Assembly: GCF_024198255.1 (NCBI RefSeq)
Contig: NZ_JAJVKW010000005.1
Location: 186,001-250,000, forward strand
DNA length: 64,000 nt
Reading direction: 5' to 3'
Source: Myxococcus guangdongensis
GTDB lineage: Bacteria; Myxococcota; Myxococcia; Myxococcales; Myxococcaceae
Below are positions 13,739 through 22,458 of this stretch, piece after piece. Each line of letters opens with the position of its first letter. The first letter of the stretch is position 1. Below the pieces are notes generated by a model that did no database searches, had not been told where the DNA came from, and saw only the letters and a list, made by a program, of their open reading frames with translations. Both the position numbers and the translations under genes were made by a program.

Positions 13739-16700
13739 GTGCCCCCCTCCGCCACCTCATCCTGGAACCGCCGCCTCTTGCCGGCGGCCGCCTTTCAGTT
13801 CGCGCTCATCGCAGGGGTGACGCAGCTCAAGACGGCGGCCAACGCGCTGGTGTTGTCGCGTTTCGACTCGCAGGCGCTGCCCTACCTGTACCTGTTGGGC
13901 GCGCTCATCACCGCGGCGCTGACGGTGCTGCCGCGCTTCAAGCCCGGCTCGCCGTTCGAGTCGCCGGGGGTGCTGACGGGGCTGGGCGGCGTGGTGTCGA
14001 TGGGGCTGGCGGTGGCGCTGTCGGTGGGGGTGAGCACCTCGGCGCTGGCGCTGTACCTGTTCGCGGACACGTTCTCCACGTTCGTGTCGTTCCGGTTCTG
14101 GGCGCGCATGGCGTCCGCCTTCGATGCGCGCGAGGCCCGGCGCGCCTTCACCGCGCTCAATGGCTTCGCCATGGGCGGCGGCATCGTCGGAGGTCTGCTG
14201 GTCCAGGGGCTGGCGGAGCGGCTGGGCACGCCGGCCATGGTGGTGAGTGGCGGGCTGGGGCTGTTGGTCGCGGGCGCCATCTTCCACCACCTGTATCGCG
14301 GTGAGCCGCCGCCTCCGCCCAGGGGGCGTCCGGCGCCCACGTCGTTCATGGCGTTCAGCTACCTGGCGGAGAGCCCCTACGCGCAGGTGCTCGCGGCGCT
14401 GGGCATCTCGTTCGCGGTGCTGTCGTCCTTCGTCGACTACCTGTTCCGCATCCGGCTGGAGGGCCAGCTCAGCGAGGACGCGCTGGCGGCGCTCTTCGGC
14501 TCGCTGCAGCTGTGGATTGGTCTGTTCTGCGTCGCGTTCCAGCTGCTGTTGACGCAGCGGCTGCTCAAGCGCCTGGGGCTGCTGCGCTACGTGGCGCTGG
14601 TGCCGCTGGTGCTCGCGCCGTTGGCGGGCGCGACGCTGGTGACGCCCGACCTGTGGCCGGTGCACCTGTTGCGGCTGGTGGAGACGGCGGTGAGCTACTC
14701 CATCCTGCCGGTGGGCATCCAGCTGCTCTACGCGGCGGTGCCGGATGACCAGCGCGAGGGGCTGCGCGCGGCGGTGGATGGGCTGCTGCGCAAGAGCGGC
14801 GTGGTGGTGGCCGGCCTGCTGCTCATCGGCGCGGGGCGCGCCGCCACGGGCATGTCGATGGCGGTGGCCGTGGTGGCCATGTGCGCGGCGCTCGCGTTGC
14901 TGCTGGTGCGGCTCAAGCCCGCCTACGTCGCGGCGCTGGGTGAGCAGGTGGGCGCGCACGAGGAAGAGGAGGTGGAGCTGGAGGGGGAGGAGGAGCAGCG
15001 CCTGCTGACCGAGGCGTTGTCGGCTCCCATGCCGGACCGCGTGCTCCGCGCCGTGGACCTGATGGAGCAGGCCGAGGTGTCGCTGCGTCAGCACCTGCCG
15101 GCCCTGCTGCGGCATCCCCACGAGCGCGTGCTGGAGCGGGGCGTGGCCCTGGCGCTGGAGCTGGAGGCGCGCGAGCTGGCGCCCGTGCTGGAGCGACTGG
15201 TGGAGGAGGGGCCTCGTCGGCCTCGGGACCAGGCCGTGTGGGCGCTGGCGCGGTTGTCTCCGGAGCGGGCGGAGCGGCTGTTGCCGGCGCTGCTCAATCA
15301 TCCGGATGTGGGGCTGCGGTGCGCGGCCATCGGCGCCCTGGTGAAGTCGACGGGGAGCGCGGCGGCGCTGTCGTCGCTGGAGGAGCTGCTCGCGCGCGGT
15401 GAAGGGGCTCCGGTGATGGAGCGCCGCGAGGTGGCGAAGCTCCTGGGGCGGCTCCAGGACGCGCGCTTCGCGGGGCCGCTCGCGCGGTATCTCGATGATG
15501 GGGACACCACCGTGCGGCGCGTGACGCTGGCCGCGGTGGGGGAGGGCGGGTACGTGGAGCTCGCGCCCCGGCTGCTGCCCTTCCTCACGTGGCGCGAGGA
15601 GCGCAAGACGGCCCGCGAGGCGCTCATCGCGTTGGGTGACGCGGTGACGCCGCTGGTGGAGGAGCACCTCAACAACAAGAAGGCTCCGCTGGCGATGCGG
15701 CTGCAGCTGCCTCGCGTGCTTCGGGGCATCGGGACGCCCGCGGCGCTGGACGCGCTGCTGTTCTCCAACGTGCGGGATGATGCCTCGCTGCACTTCCGCA
15801 TCGGCGCGCAGCTGTCGCGGCTTCGCGACGAGCACCCCGAGCATCCGGTGGATGTGGACCGCGTGCGCGAGGCGCTGGGCCGTCGACGGGACACGTATCG
15901 GGCGCTGGTGGGGGCCTATCGCGACGTGCGCGCGGCGCTGGGGGATGGCTCGCTGCTCACCCGCGCGGTGGGCGACCGGCTGGACCAGGCGCTCGAGCTG
16001 TCGTTCTTCCTGCTGGGGTTGTTGGACTCGTCGCACCGCATGCGCGGCATCCACTACAACCTGGTGGGGCAGGATGCGCGGCGGCGGGCGCTGGCGTTGG
16101 AGTTGTTGGACAACCTGCTCTCCGAGGAGGACCGGGAGCTGGTGATGGAGCAGGTGGAGGCGCACCACCGGGAGCTGCCTCCCGGGGCGTCGGGCCGGTT
16201 GTGGCGCAGGCTGGCGGCGCTGGTGCAGAGCGAGGACGTGGTGCTGCGCGCGTGCGCCCGCCACATCGCGCGGGTGAACGGGCTGGACGTGCTCCCGCAG
16301 GAGGGTGAATTGAGCGACCGCATTGTCCAACGGATGTTCGAGCTGGAGGGCGTGAGCGTCTTCTCCCAGAGCGACGTGGATGACATCGCGGCCATCGCCG
16401 CGGTGGCCCGAGAGGGTTTCTTCCGCGCCGGTGAGCGCATCTACGCGCAAGGCGACCCAGGCGACGCGCTCTACGTCATCGTCGACGGCGCCATCGACGC
16501 GTTCCATGACGGCGAGCACGTGCTGCGCTTCCAGGGCAAGCAGGCCTTCGGCGAGGTGAGCCTGCTGGACGGAGCGCCGCGCCCCACGGACATGGTGGCC
16601 GCGGTGGATACGCGGGTGCTCATCATCGACCGACGTGACTTCCTGGACCTGCTCGCGGACCGGCCCGAGCTGCTCACGGGGTTCTTCCGCGCCGTGAGTC

Positions 16701-16867
16701 TGCAGCTCCAGGCGCTCATCGCGCTGCCGGACTCGCGCGAGACGGGCGAGCGGCTGGAGATGACCGCGCCCGCGGCGCCCACCGCGCCGCCACTTCCCAC
16801 GGGGCCTGCTCCCGAGGGTTCGGAGCCGCCGACGACGGAGAAGCGCACCCGGGGCGGCGACGCCTGA
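13739..16867 (+). CDS. Nucleotide-transporter-like membrane protein fused to HEAT repeats and a cNMP-binding domain
   Basis: A 1042-residue protein starting at GTG, with a TAGCCT hexamer 18 bases upstream. Residues 10-400 contain about twelve hydrophobic helices resembling the ATP:ADP antiporter (Npt/NTT) family, though an MFS-like transporter is possible. An acidic stretch near residues 405-420 (EEEEVELEGEEEQ) links to HEAT-like helical repeats to about residue 700, with recurring motifs such as RDQAVWALARLSPERAERLL. After a further helical part, residues 880-1000 form a cyclic-nucleotide-binding fold with GERIYAQGDPGDALYVIVDG and FGEVSLLDGAPRPTDMVA. The last 40 residues are Pro/Thr-rich. 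The architecture suggests transport gated by a nucleotide signal; the substrate is unknown. Confidence 0.8.
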   Translation: MPPSATSSWNRRLLPAAAFQFALIAGVTQLKTAANALVLSRFDSQALPYLYLLGALITAALTVLPRFKPGSPFESPGVLTGLGGVVSMGLAVALSVGVSTSALALYLFADTFSTFVSFRFWARMASAFDAREARRAFTALNGFAMGGGIVGGLLVQGLAERLGTPAMVVSGGLGLLVAGAIFHHLYRGEPPPPPRGRPAPTSFMAFSYLAESPYAQVLAALGISFAVLSSFVDYLFRIRLEGQLSEDALAALFGSLQLWIGLFCVAFQLLLTQRLLKRLGLLRYVALVPLVLAPLAGATLVTPDLWPVHLLRLVETAVSYSILPVGIQLLYAAVPDDQREGLRAAVDGLLRKSGVVVAGLLLIGAGRAATGMSMAVAVVAMCAALALLLVRLKPAYVAALGEQVGAHEEEEVELEGEEEQRLLTEALSAPMPDRVLRAVDLMEQAEVSLRQHLPALLRHPHERVLERGVALALELEARELAPVLERLVEEGPRRPRDQAVWALARLSPERAERLLPALLNHPDVGLRCAAIGALVKSTGSAAALSSLEELLARGEGAPVMERREVAKLLGRLQDARFAGPLARYLDDGDTTVRRVTLAAVGEGGYVELAPRLLPFLTWREERKTAREALIALGDAVTPLVEEHLNNKKAPLAMRLQLPRVLRGIGTPAALDALLFSNVRDDASLHFRIGAQLSRLRDEHPEHPVDVDRVREALGRRRDTYRALVGAYRDVRAALGDGSLLTRAVGDRLDQALELSFFLLGLLDSSHRMRGIHYNLVGQDARRRALALELLDNLLSEEDRELVMEQVEAHHRELPPGASGRLWRRLAALVQSEDVVLRACARHIARVNGLDVLPQEGELSDRIVQRMFELEGVSVFSQSDVDDIAAIAAVAREGFFRAGERIYAQGDPGDALYVIVDGAIDAFHDGEHVLRFQGKQAFGEVSLLDGAPRPTDMVAAVDTRVLIIDRRDFLDLLADRPELLTGFFRAVSLQLQALIALPDSRETGERLEMTAPAAPTAPPLPTGPAPEGSEPPTTEKRTRGGDA

Positions 16868-17040
16868 GCGGTTCGCCGTGCTTCGGCTTCTCGGGGGCTT
16901 CGATGCTTCGTGCCGCTGCGCACGGGGCCTGTGTCAGCGGGCTCGTAGCCGACGACGGAGGAGCGCACCCAGCGCGGCCTGCGCGGTTCATCGCGCTTCG
17001 GCGTCCTGGGTGCTTCGATGCGAGCGCCGCGTGCCACTGA
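16799..17040 (+). repeat. Imperfect tandem duplication of about 120 bp over the 3' end of the transporter gene
   Basis: Blocks in 16799-16919 recur in 16922-17040 in the same order: ACGGGGCCTG (16799 and 16922), GACGACGGAG followed by GCGCACCC (16831 and 16951), GCGGTTC (16868 and 16983), GCTTCGATG (16897 and 17012) and TGCC-CTG (16911 and 17032). The offset drifts from 123 to 115 and back to 121, so small indels have accumulated. The first copy includes the last 23 codons and stop of the transporter; the second is non-coding. Confidence 0.75.
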
Positions 17041-17107
17041 CCGCGAGGCACTCGAGGGCAGCTGAGTGGCGAGCGCCGTGCGTTCAGCCCGGCGACGCGG
17101 AGTCCTC

Positions 17108-19174
17108 TCAGGTGTCCTTGGCGGGGTGGTCCGGGCCCGTGCTGGTGGGCGGGAGCCGGCGGGCTCGCTCGTGCTGGAGGATGTGCGCGGAGGCCACGGG
17201 GATGAGCGGCCGCACGAAGAACTTCAGCGGGGCGAAGGAGCCCACGAAGCGGACCAGGGACAGCCCCGCGTACGCCCACGGGTGACGCTCCACCGAGGCG
17301 ACGGGCGCGTAGACCTCGCTCGTGCGCCGGGTCCACATGGCGCCATAGCGCTGGAGAATCCCCCACCGCAGACCGGGAACCTTGGTGGTGAGCACCGTCC
17401 ACGCGCGCAGGAACCAGGGAGGCCGCTGGCCCTCCACCGTGTCCCAGGCATGGCAGCTCTTGGCGGCGGTGAACACCATCAGCCACCACACACCCCACAG
17501 CGAGGTGATGACCGTGATCAACGGGCTGCTCAATCCCGTGCAGAACAAGGGCGAGACGATGAAGACCGCGGCTGGGACTCCCACCGCGAACAGAAGCATC
17601 GCGCGCACCCGACGCTGGACCTTCTTGCGCAGCCACTGCACGTTCAAGCGGACGTGCGGCGTGAAGGCCTCGTCCTCCGGCTCGATGCGCGTGAGCAGGC
17701 TGGCGTCGCGCGAGATGACGTCGTGGTAGTCGCGCGAGAGCGCGATGATGACCCACTGCGCGAGCTGCATCGCCGCGAACAGGGCGATCCAGAACGGCAG
17801 GCCGATCAACGAGAACCCCTTGAACGAGAGGAAGGGCAGGGCGTCCTCCTCCGGAGGCTCGACCTTCTTCCGGGGCTTGCTCGCGGGGGGCTCACCCGCC
17901 GCGTCGCCGCCCGTCTGTTCCCGGGCGCTGCCCTTCTTGGTCTCCGTCGCGATCGCGTCGGCGATGAGTGCGCCCAGCGCGTTCGAGAAGGACGGCCCGC
18001 CGTCGCTCTGTCCGCTCGCCGCGGCCTCGACGTCGCGAACCCGCTGCTCGAAGGCCTTGTCGCGCGCGGCCTCCGCAGCCAGGGCCTGCTTCATGGCGGC
18101 ACTGGCGGCCTTCAGGCTCTCCCGCACATCGGGCGGCAGTGAGTCCACGTCATCCAGCACGGCCTCGGTGCTCTCCGGGGCCTTCGGGGTGCCGTCCTCG
18201 GTGGTGTTCGGCTCCTTCGTGGGCGTACCCGGGATGGCGGTCTCCGCGGGCCGCGGTGCTTCCGCGTGCTTCTCGGAGGTCGCGCGGTCATCCGTTGGCG
18301 CGGTGGTCTTCGTCGTCGCCGCGTGCTTCTCGGAGGCTTGAGCCTGGCGCTTGGGTGCCGGCGTTTCGTCTCCTGTCTTCGCGGGCTGCTCCGGCGACAC
18401 CGTCTCGGACGTTCCAGCTGAGGGCGTCGGGGTGGGCTTCTTCGCGAAGGGCGTTGGCGCGGGTGTCCCGGAGGTCTGCTCCTGCTCGGAGGACTCCTCT
18501 TCGTCACCCGGCTCCGCGACCGCCTGCTCATCCGAGGACTCATCGCCGTCCACCGGCTCGGCGTTCTCGGTGTCGGCGGCCGTGCCCGCGATGGCTCCGG
18601 CCGCTCCCCGTGGCGCGGATGTCTCATCTCCGGCTTGGGTCTTCGACGTGGCTTCCTGCTCCGGAAGCTCCTTGGCCCCACGCCATCGGCGTCGCTCGCG
18701 GCGGCGCTCCATCCTCTCCGAATCGCGCTCCTTCGCCTTGTCCGCCGTCAGTGCCTGCGCGGCCGCCTGGAAGACCTTGGAGACCTCCGCCTCGACAGCC
18801 GCGTCCCGCCGCTCGTCCACCGCGTTCGCGGCCTTCTTCGCCGAGCCCATGCACGTCAGGGCGAGCGCCAGGGCGACCATCGTCTGCATCATCCCCACAC
18901 GCAGGTACCGGGAGCGCGCGGCGGAGTCCGCCAGCAAGGCTCGGGCGATGTGGAAGGGCAGGCTCAACCCGTGGGCGAACTGCCTCAGCCGACCCTGTTG
19001 GCCGACCCCGGAGCCGTGCTCCTGGAAATGGGTTGCTCCCTTTTGCAGCTCTTCCCAGAAATGCTGGGTCGAGGTACGACCGGAAGGGTTCTCCCCGCTC
19101 GCCGCGTCTTGTCTCTGCTCTCCTGCGCGTGAGGGTGGGGCTTCAGGGGCCGAATGATCCGACACGCCGGCCAC
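17108..19174 (-). CDS. Large membrane protein of unknown function with a low-complexity central region
   Basis: A 688-residue protein that I do not recognise. It starts at a GTG at 19174 or more probably the in-frame GTG at 19165. Residues 1-90 are polar. A first membrane helix lies at about 92-112 (MMQTMVALALALTCMGSA). Residues 113-430 are highly charged, rich in Glu, Lys, Thr, Pro and Ala, and likely disordered with coiled-coil parts. The C-terminal 230 residues hold four or five further helices (FWIALFAAMQLAQWVIIAL, MLLFAVGVPAAVFIVSPLF, WGVWWLMVFTAA). No catalytic motif is visible. It is transcribed divergently from the 5'-nucleotidase homologue. Confidence 0.7.
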   Translation of the reverse strand: MAGVSDHSAPEAPPSRAGEQRQDAASGENPSGRTSTQHFWEELQKGATHFQEHGSGVGQQGRLRQFAHGLSLPFHIARALLADSAARSRYLRVGMMQTMVALALALTCMGSAKKAANAVDERRDAAVEAEVSKVFQAAAQALTADKAKERDSERMERRRERRRWRGAKELPEQEATSKTQAGDETSAPRGAAGAIAGTAADTENAEPVDGDESSDEQAVAEPGDEEESSEQEQTSGTPAPTPFAKKPTPTPSAGTSETVSPEQPAKTGDETPAPKRQAQASEKHAATTKTTAPTDDRATSEKHAEAPRPAETAIPGTPTKEPNTTEDGTPKAPESTEAVLDDVDSLPPDVRESLKAASAAMKQALAAEAARDKAFEQRVRDVEAAASGQSDGGPSFSNALGALIADAIATETKKGSAREQTGGDAAGEPPASKPRKKVEPPEEDALPFLSFKGFSLIGLPFWIALFAAMQLAQWVIIALSRDYHDVISRDASLLTRIEPEDEAFTPHVRLNVQWLRKKVQRRVRAMLLFAVGVPAAVFIVSPLFCTGLSSPLITVITSLWGVWWLMVFTAAKSCHAWDTVEGQRPPWFLRAWTVLTTKVPGLRWGILQRYGAMWTRRTSEVYAPVASVERHPWAYAGLSLVRFVGSFAPLKFFVRPLIPVASAHILQHERARRLPPTSTGPDHPAKDT

Positions 19175-19210
19175 CGTATCACGTCCGGAGTTGTGCTAAA
19201 CGGCGCTGCT

Positions 19211-20770
19211 GTGAACTCGACCCCCTGCTACCGCTTCCGTCCCTCCCGCCAGTCGCGCCTGTCCGGCGTGCTGGTCCTCGCGCTCGGCGCTCTGGCCGGC
19301 TGCGAGAAGAGCAGTCCCCCTCCCGCCGCGCCCGCGACCGAACAGCCGGACGCCGCTTCCGCGAAGCCCGCCGTGCCCAGCGAAGTCACGCTGCTGGTCA
19401 CCGGTGGAACGTTCGGCCAGCTCCAGCCCGTCGAGGGCAAGGGCGGCGCCGCCGAGCTGCTCGGGCAATGGGTGAACAACGAGAAGCACTGTCCGGGCCC
19501 CGTCAAGGATGGCCAGGCCACGTGCGCGGACTCGGGCACCCTGGCGCTCGCCACCGGCGACCACTGGAACGGGCCGGCCCTGTCGTCCTTCTTCCTGGGC
19601 GCCCCCACGGCCGAGGTCATGGGCCGCATGGGCTACGCCGCCTCCGCCATGGGCAACCACGAGCTGGCGTTCGGCAAGGAGGCCTTCCTCAAGAACCGCG
19701 CCTCCGGCGGCTTCCCGTTCCTCGCGGCCAACCTGCGCGTGAAGGACCCGGCGCTCGCGGGGGACATGTCCCTGCCCGCGTTCCAGGTGTTCGACCGCCG
19801 CGGCCTGAAGATCGGCGTCGTGGGCCTGGCCTCCGAGAAGACCGTGCGCACGGCGATGGCCGGCCGCGCCGAGGGGCTCGAGGTCACCGGCTACGAGGAG
19901 GCGCTCTCCAGCGCCATCCCCGAGGCCCGCAAGGCGGGCGCGGACACCGTCGTCGTCGTCGCCGACACCTGCGTCACCGAGCTGCAGCCGGTGGTGGCCA
20001 AGCACCCCGAGTGGAAGCTGGCGCTCGTGGCCGGCGGCCGCTGCCCCGCGCAGGTGTACTCGAAGGAGAACGGCACCATCTTCGCGTCGCTGGACCGCGG
20101 CTTCTCCAAGTACCTGAGCGCGCACATCACCTTCGACCCGGCGAAGCCCGCGGGCGAGAAGGTCACCCAGTTCGAGGGCAAGCTCGTCGACGTGGCCGGT
20201 GGAACGCCCGACGCCGAGACGGCGCAGCTGGTCGCCAAGTGGAAGGCGCAGCTCGACGAGGTGCTGGGCCAGCAGATCGGCTTCACCAAGACGGGCATCA
20301 CCCAGGCCTCGCCGCAGATGGCGAAGTGGGTGGCGGGCGCGGTGCGTGAGTCGCTCGGCACGGACGCGGCCATCCTCAACAAGGGCGGCATCCGCGGCGA
20401 CCTGCCGGCGGGCGCGGTGACTCGCGGCAGCATCTACACGGTGATGCCGTTCGAGAACTCGCTGCTCGTCGTGAAGCTCAAGGGCGAGGACCTGGCCAAG
20501 CAGCTGGCCAACCCCAACGCGCTCATCTCCGGCTTCACCGCCGCCGGGAAGGGCAAGTTCAAGGACGCCAAGGGCAAGGCGCTGGACCCCGCGAAGGAGT
20601 ACACGGTCGCCACGGTCGAGTACCTGTACTTCGGTGGCGACGGCTTCGAGTTCGAGAAGCTGGCCCCCGAGCCCACCGAGACGGGCATGGCGTGGCAGAC
20701 GCCCGTGGTGGACTGGACCAAGCAGCTCGACTCCAACGAGAAGAAGCCGCTGGAGAAGCAGCTGAAGTAA
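19211..20770 (+). CDS. 5'-nucleotidase-family lipoprotein with degenerate metal site
   Basis: A 519-residue protein started at the GTG at 19211, giving a lipoprotein signal that ends LALGALAGC. The overall order matches UshA-type 5'-nucleotidases: N-terminal metallophosphatase domain, then a C-terminal nucleotide-binding domain with NKGGIRGDLPAG, PFENSLLVV and YFGGDGFEF. In the phosphatase part Asp117 (TGDHWNG) and Asn149-His150 (GNHE) are present. The first motif, normally DxHG, reads TGGTFGQ at residues 64-70, and the usual GHxH reads GGRCP at 275-279; the intermediate His is also missing. Most metal ligands are therefore lost and hydrolytic activity is doubtful. It may bind nucleotides at the cell surface. 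Confidence 0.8.
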   Translation: MNSTPCYRFRPSRQSRLSGVLVLALGALAGCEKSSPPPAAPATEQPDAASAKPAVPSEVTLLVTGGTFGQLQPVEGKGGAAELLGQWVNNEKHCPGPVKDGQATCADSGTLALATGDHWNGPALSSFFLGAPTAEVMGRMGYAASAMGNHELAFGKEAFLKNRASGGFPFLAANLRVKDPALAGDMSLPAFQVFDRRGLKIGVVGLASEKTVRTAMAGRAEGLEVTGYEEALSSAIPEARKAGADTVVVVADTCVTELQPVVAKHPEWKLALVAGGRCPAQVYSKENGTIFASLDRGFSKYLSAHITFDPAKPAGEKVTQFEGKLVDVAGGTPDAETAQLVAKWKAQLDEVLGQQIGFTKTGITQASPQMAKWVAGAVRESLGTDAAILNKGGIRGDLPAGAVTRGSIYTVMPFENSLLVVKLKGEDLAKQLANPNALISGFTAAGKGKFKDAKGKALDPAKEYTVATVEYLYFGGDGFEFEKLAPEPTETGMAWQTPVVDWTKQLDSNEKKPLEKQLK

Positions 20771-20786
20771 CCCGCGCCCACGCGGG
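20771..20786 (+). terminator. 6-bp hairpin directly after the 5'-nucleotidase homologue
   Basis: CCCGCG (20771-20776) pairs with CGCGGG (20781-20786) over a four-base loop, starting on the base after the TAA. Confidence 0.55.
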
Positions 20787-20795
20787 GTGTCCGAG

Positions 20796-20831
20796 GCGCC
20801 GGACGGGTCCCCAGCGGGGCTCTTCCGGCGC
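20796..20831. terminator. Bidirectional nested hairpin between convergent genes
   Basis: GCGCCGGA (20796-20803) pairs with TCCGGCGC (20824-20831), and CCCC/GGGG form a nested stem at 20809-20819. It lies between the 5'-nucleotidase homologue (plus) and the peptidase lipoprotein (minus). No U-tract. Confidence 0.6.
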
Positions 20832-20883
20832 TTCGTCGTTGCGGGCCTCGATGTCCGTGGCCCGTCGTCCGCCGGAGGCGCGG

Positions 20884-22386
20884 CTACTCACCGCCGATGG
20901 GCGAGGTCGCCGTGCCGCACACGGCCTCGTAGCGCGCCAGCGTGTCATGCACCGTCTGGCTCAACCTCACCGGCGTGCCCTCGTAGAGGACCTCCACCGC
21001 GAGCTGCTGCGTGGCGAGCGCCTCCTGGCACCGGCCGAGCTGGAAGAGGATGGTGGAGTACGTGTCCAGCACGCTCGCGTTCCCTGGTGCCAGGGCGAGG
21101 GCTCGCTGCGCCGCCGCCAGCCCCCGCTCGGGTTGGGCCGTGCGCGCGTAGTAGCGGGCGAGCCCCTCCTGGGCGCCGACGTTGTCGGGGATCAGCTCCA
21201 CCGCTCGAAGCCGCGCGGCCTCCTGCTCCTCCGTCGCGTAGCCCGCGGCGTCCAGCGCCTGGGCGAGCGCGTCCCAGGCCCTGCCGTTCTCGGGGCTGCG
21301 GCCCACCAGCGCCCGTGCGAGCACCAGCTGCTGCTCGGGCTCCGCCGTGTTGCGGATGCGCAACAGGGCCACGGTGAAGTTGCCCGGGTCCTCCTTCAGC
21401 GCCTGGGCCATCTCGAACTCGGCCTTCTCCAGTCGCTCCTCGGGCGAGGACCCTCCCGGGGTCATCAGGAAGAGGCGCGCGCGGATGGCATGCACCTCCG
21501 CGGGCTCCAGGGGCCGGATGTCGATGTCACCGGAGACGGGCAAGAGCGGCGCGGTGATGGTCGGAGAGCGCGTGGGCACCGTGCCCAGGGCGTAGGCGTG
21601 GACCTGTCCGGCCAGGTCCTTCACGCCGTGGAACGACGCATCCCAGGCGACGCGCGGATCCTCCCCGCCCATCAACCGCTTCTGGAAGCGCTCGAAGCGC
21701 TCGGCGTGTTGGCTGATGAAGAAGTGCACCCAGAGCCACGCGGACACGTAGTACTGCTGGGACTCCGCGGTGCTCATCGGCCCGCGGCGGTCCCACTCCC
21801 ACAGCTCGTCCAGCGTGCGCCAGCCGTTGCGCCGGGCGATGTCCAGGAAGGGGCCGTGCTTCGCCCCCAGCACCACCTCCTGCTTCTCCGGCTTGAGCGC
21901 GATGGTCTCCAGATAGGTGGCCAGCCCCTCCGACAGCCAGCGGGGCTGCCGCACCAGCGCGAACTGCGAGAGGTAGTGCGTCAGCTCGTGGGCCTGCGTG
22001 GAGACGTCCGCGCCCTCCTCGCTGAGCGCGTAGCTGTGGCCCGCCATCACCAGCACGGGGCCTTCGGCCATCGTCGCGGAGAAGCCCTCGATGCTGACCT
22101 GGGTGAACTCGGAGAGCTCCCGGCGGTTGCGCAGGACGATGACCTCCACGGTGCCCGGCGGGTCGAAGCTGCCGCCCCAGGCCTGCAAGAGGCCCTGGCG
22201 CATCATCTCCAAATCCCGCGCGGCGTCGGCGGACGTCTCCGCGTCCAGGTTCGTCCGGACGGTGAAGTGCGGGCTCTTCACCTCCACCCAGGGACGGCCG
22301 CCCTCGAGGGGACACAGCGCTCGCATGGAGCTGCACCCCGTCACACAGGCCAGAAGGCTCCCCAGCAACGCCAGCCGACACGTCAT
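20884..22386 (-). CDS. Gluzincin-type metallopeptidase lipoprotein with TPR C-terminus
   Basis: A 500-residue protein starting MTCRLALLGSLLACVTGC, a lipoprotein signal peptide. A long open frame extends upstream but is the shadow of the divergent SpoIIM-family gene. His133-Glu134-x-x-His137 (AHELTHYLSQ) and Glu153 (RWLSEGLATYLE) give the HExxH...E zinc site of gluzincins, as in DUF1570-type peptidases. The N-terminal domain before it (PHFTVRTNLDAETS and VEVIVLRNRRELSEFT) is typical of that group. The C-terminal 200 residues form TPR repeats (ALALAPGNASVLDTYSTI). It is likely a surface or periplasmic peptidase; substrate unknown. Confidence 0.8.
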   Translation of the reverse strand: MTCRLALLGSLLACVTGCSSMRALCPLEGGRPWVEVKSPHFTVRTNLDAETSADAARDLEMMRQGLLQAWGGSFDPPGTVEVIVLRNRRELSEFTQVSIEGFSATMAEGPVLVMAGHSYALSEEGADVSTQAHELTHYLSQFALVRQPRWLSEGLATYLETIALKPEKQEVVLGAKHGPFLDIARRNGWRTLDELWEWDRRGPMSTAESQQYYVSAWLWVHFFISQHAERFERFQKRLMGGEDPRVAWDASFHGVKDLAGQVHAYALGTVPTRSPTITAPLLPVSGDIDIRPLEPAEVHAIRARLFLMTPGGSSPEERLEKAEFEMAQALKEDPGNFTVALLRIRNTAEPEQQLVLARALVGRSPENGRAWDALAQALDAAGYATEEQEAARLRAVELIPDNVGAQEGLARYYARTAQPERGLAAAQRALALAPGNASVLDTYSTILFQLGRCQEALATQQLAVEVLYEGTPVRLSQTVHDTLARYEAVCGTATSPIGGE

Positions 22387-22446
22387 GTTCCTGTTTTCCC
22401 ACAACTGTCGCCCGTAGGGCAGGGTGGGCATCCCTCCCTGCTGGGC

Positions 22447-22452
22447 TAGAGT
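22447..22452 (+). promoter_or_regulatory. TAGAGT hexamer before the SpoIIM-family gene
   Basis: TAGAGT ends six bases before the ATG at 22459, too close for a usual ribosome site, so the transcript may be nearly leaderless. No -35 match is seen. Confidence 0.4.
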
Positions 22453-22458
22453 GTCGTC

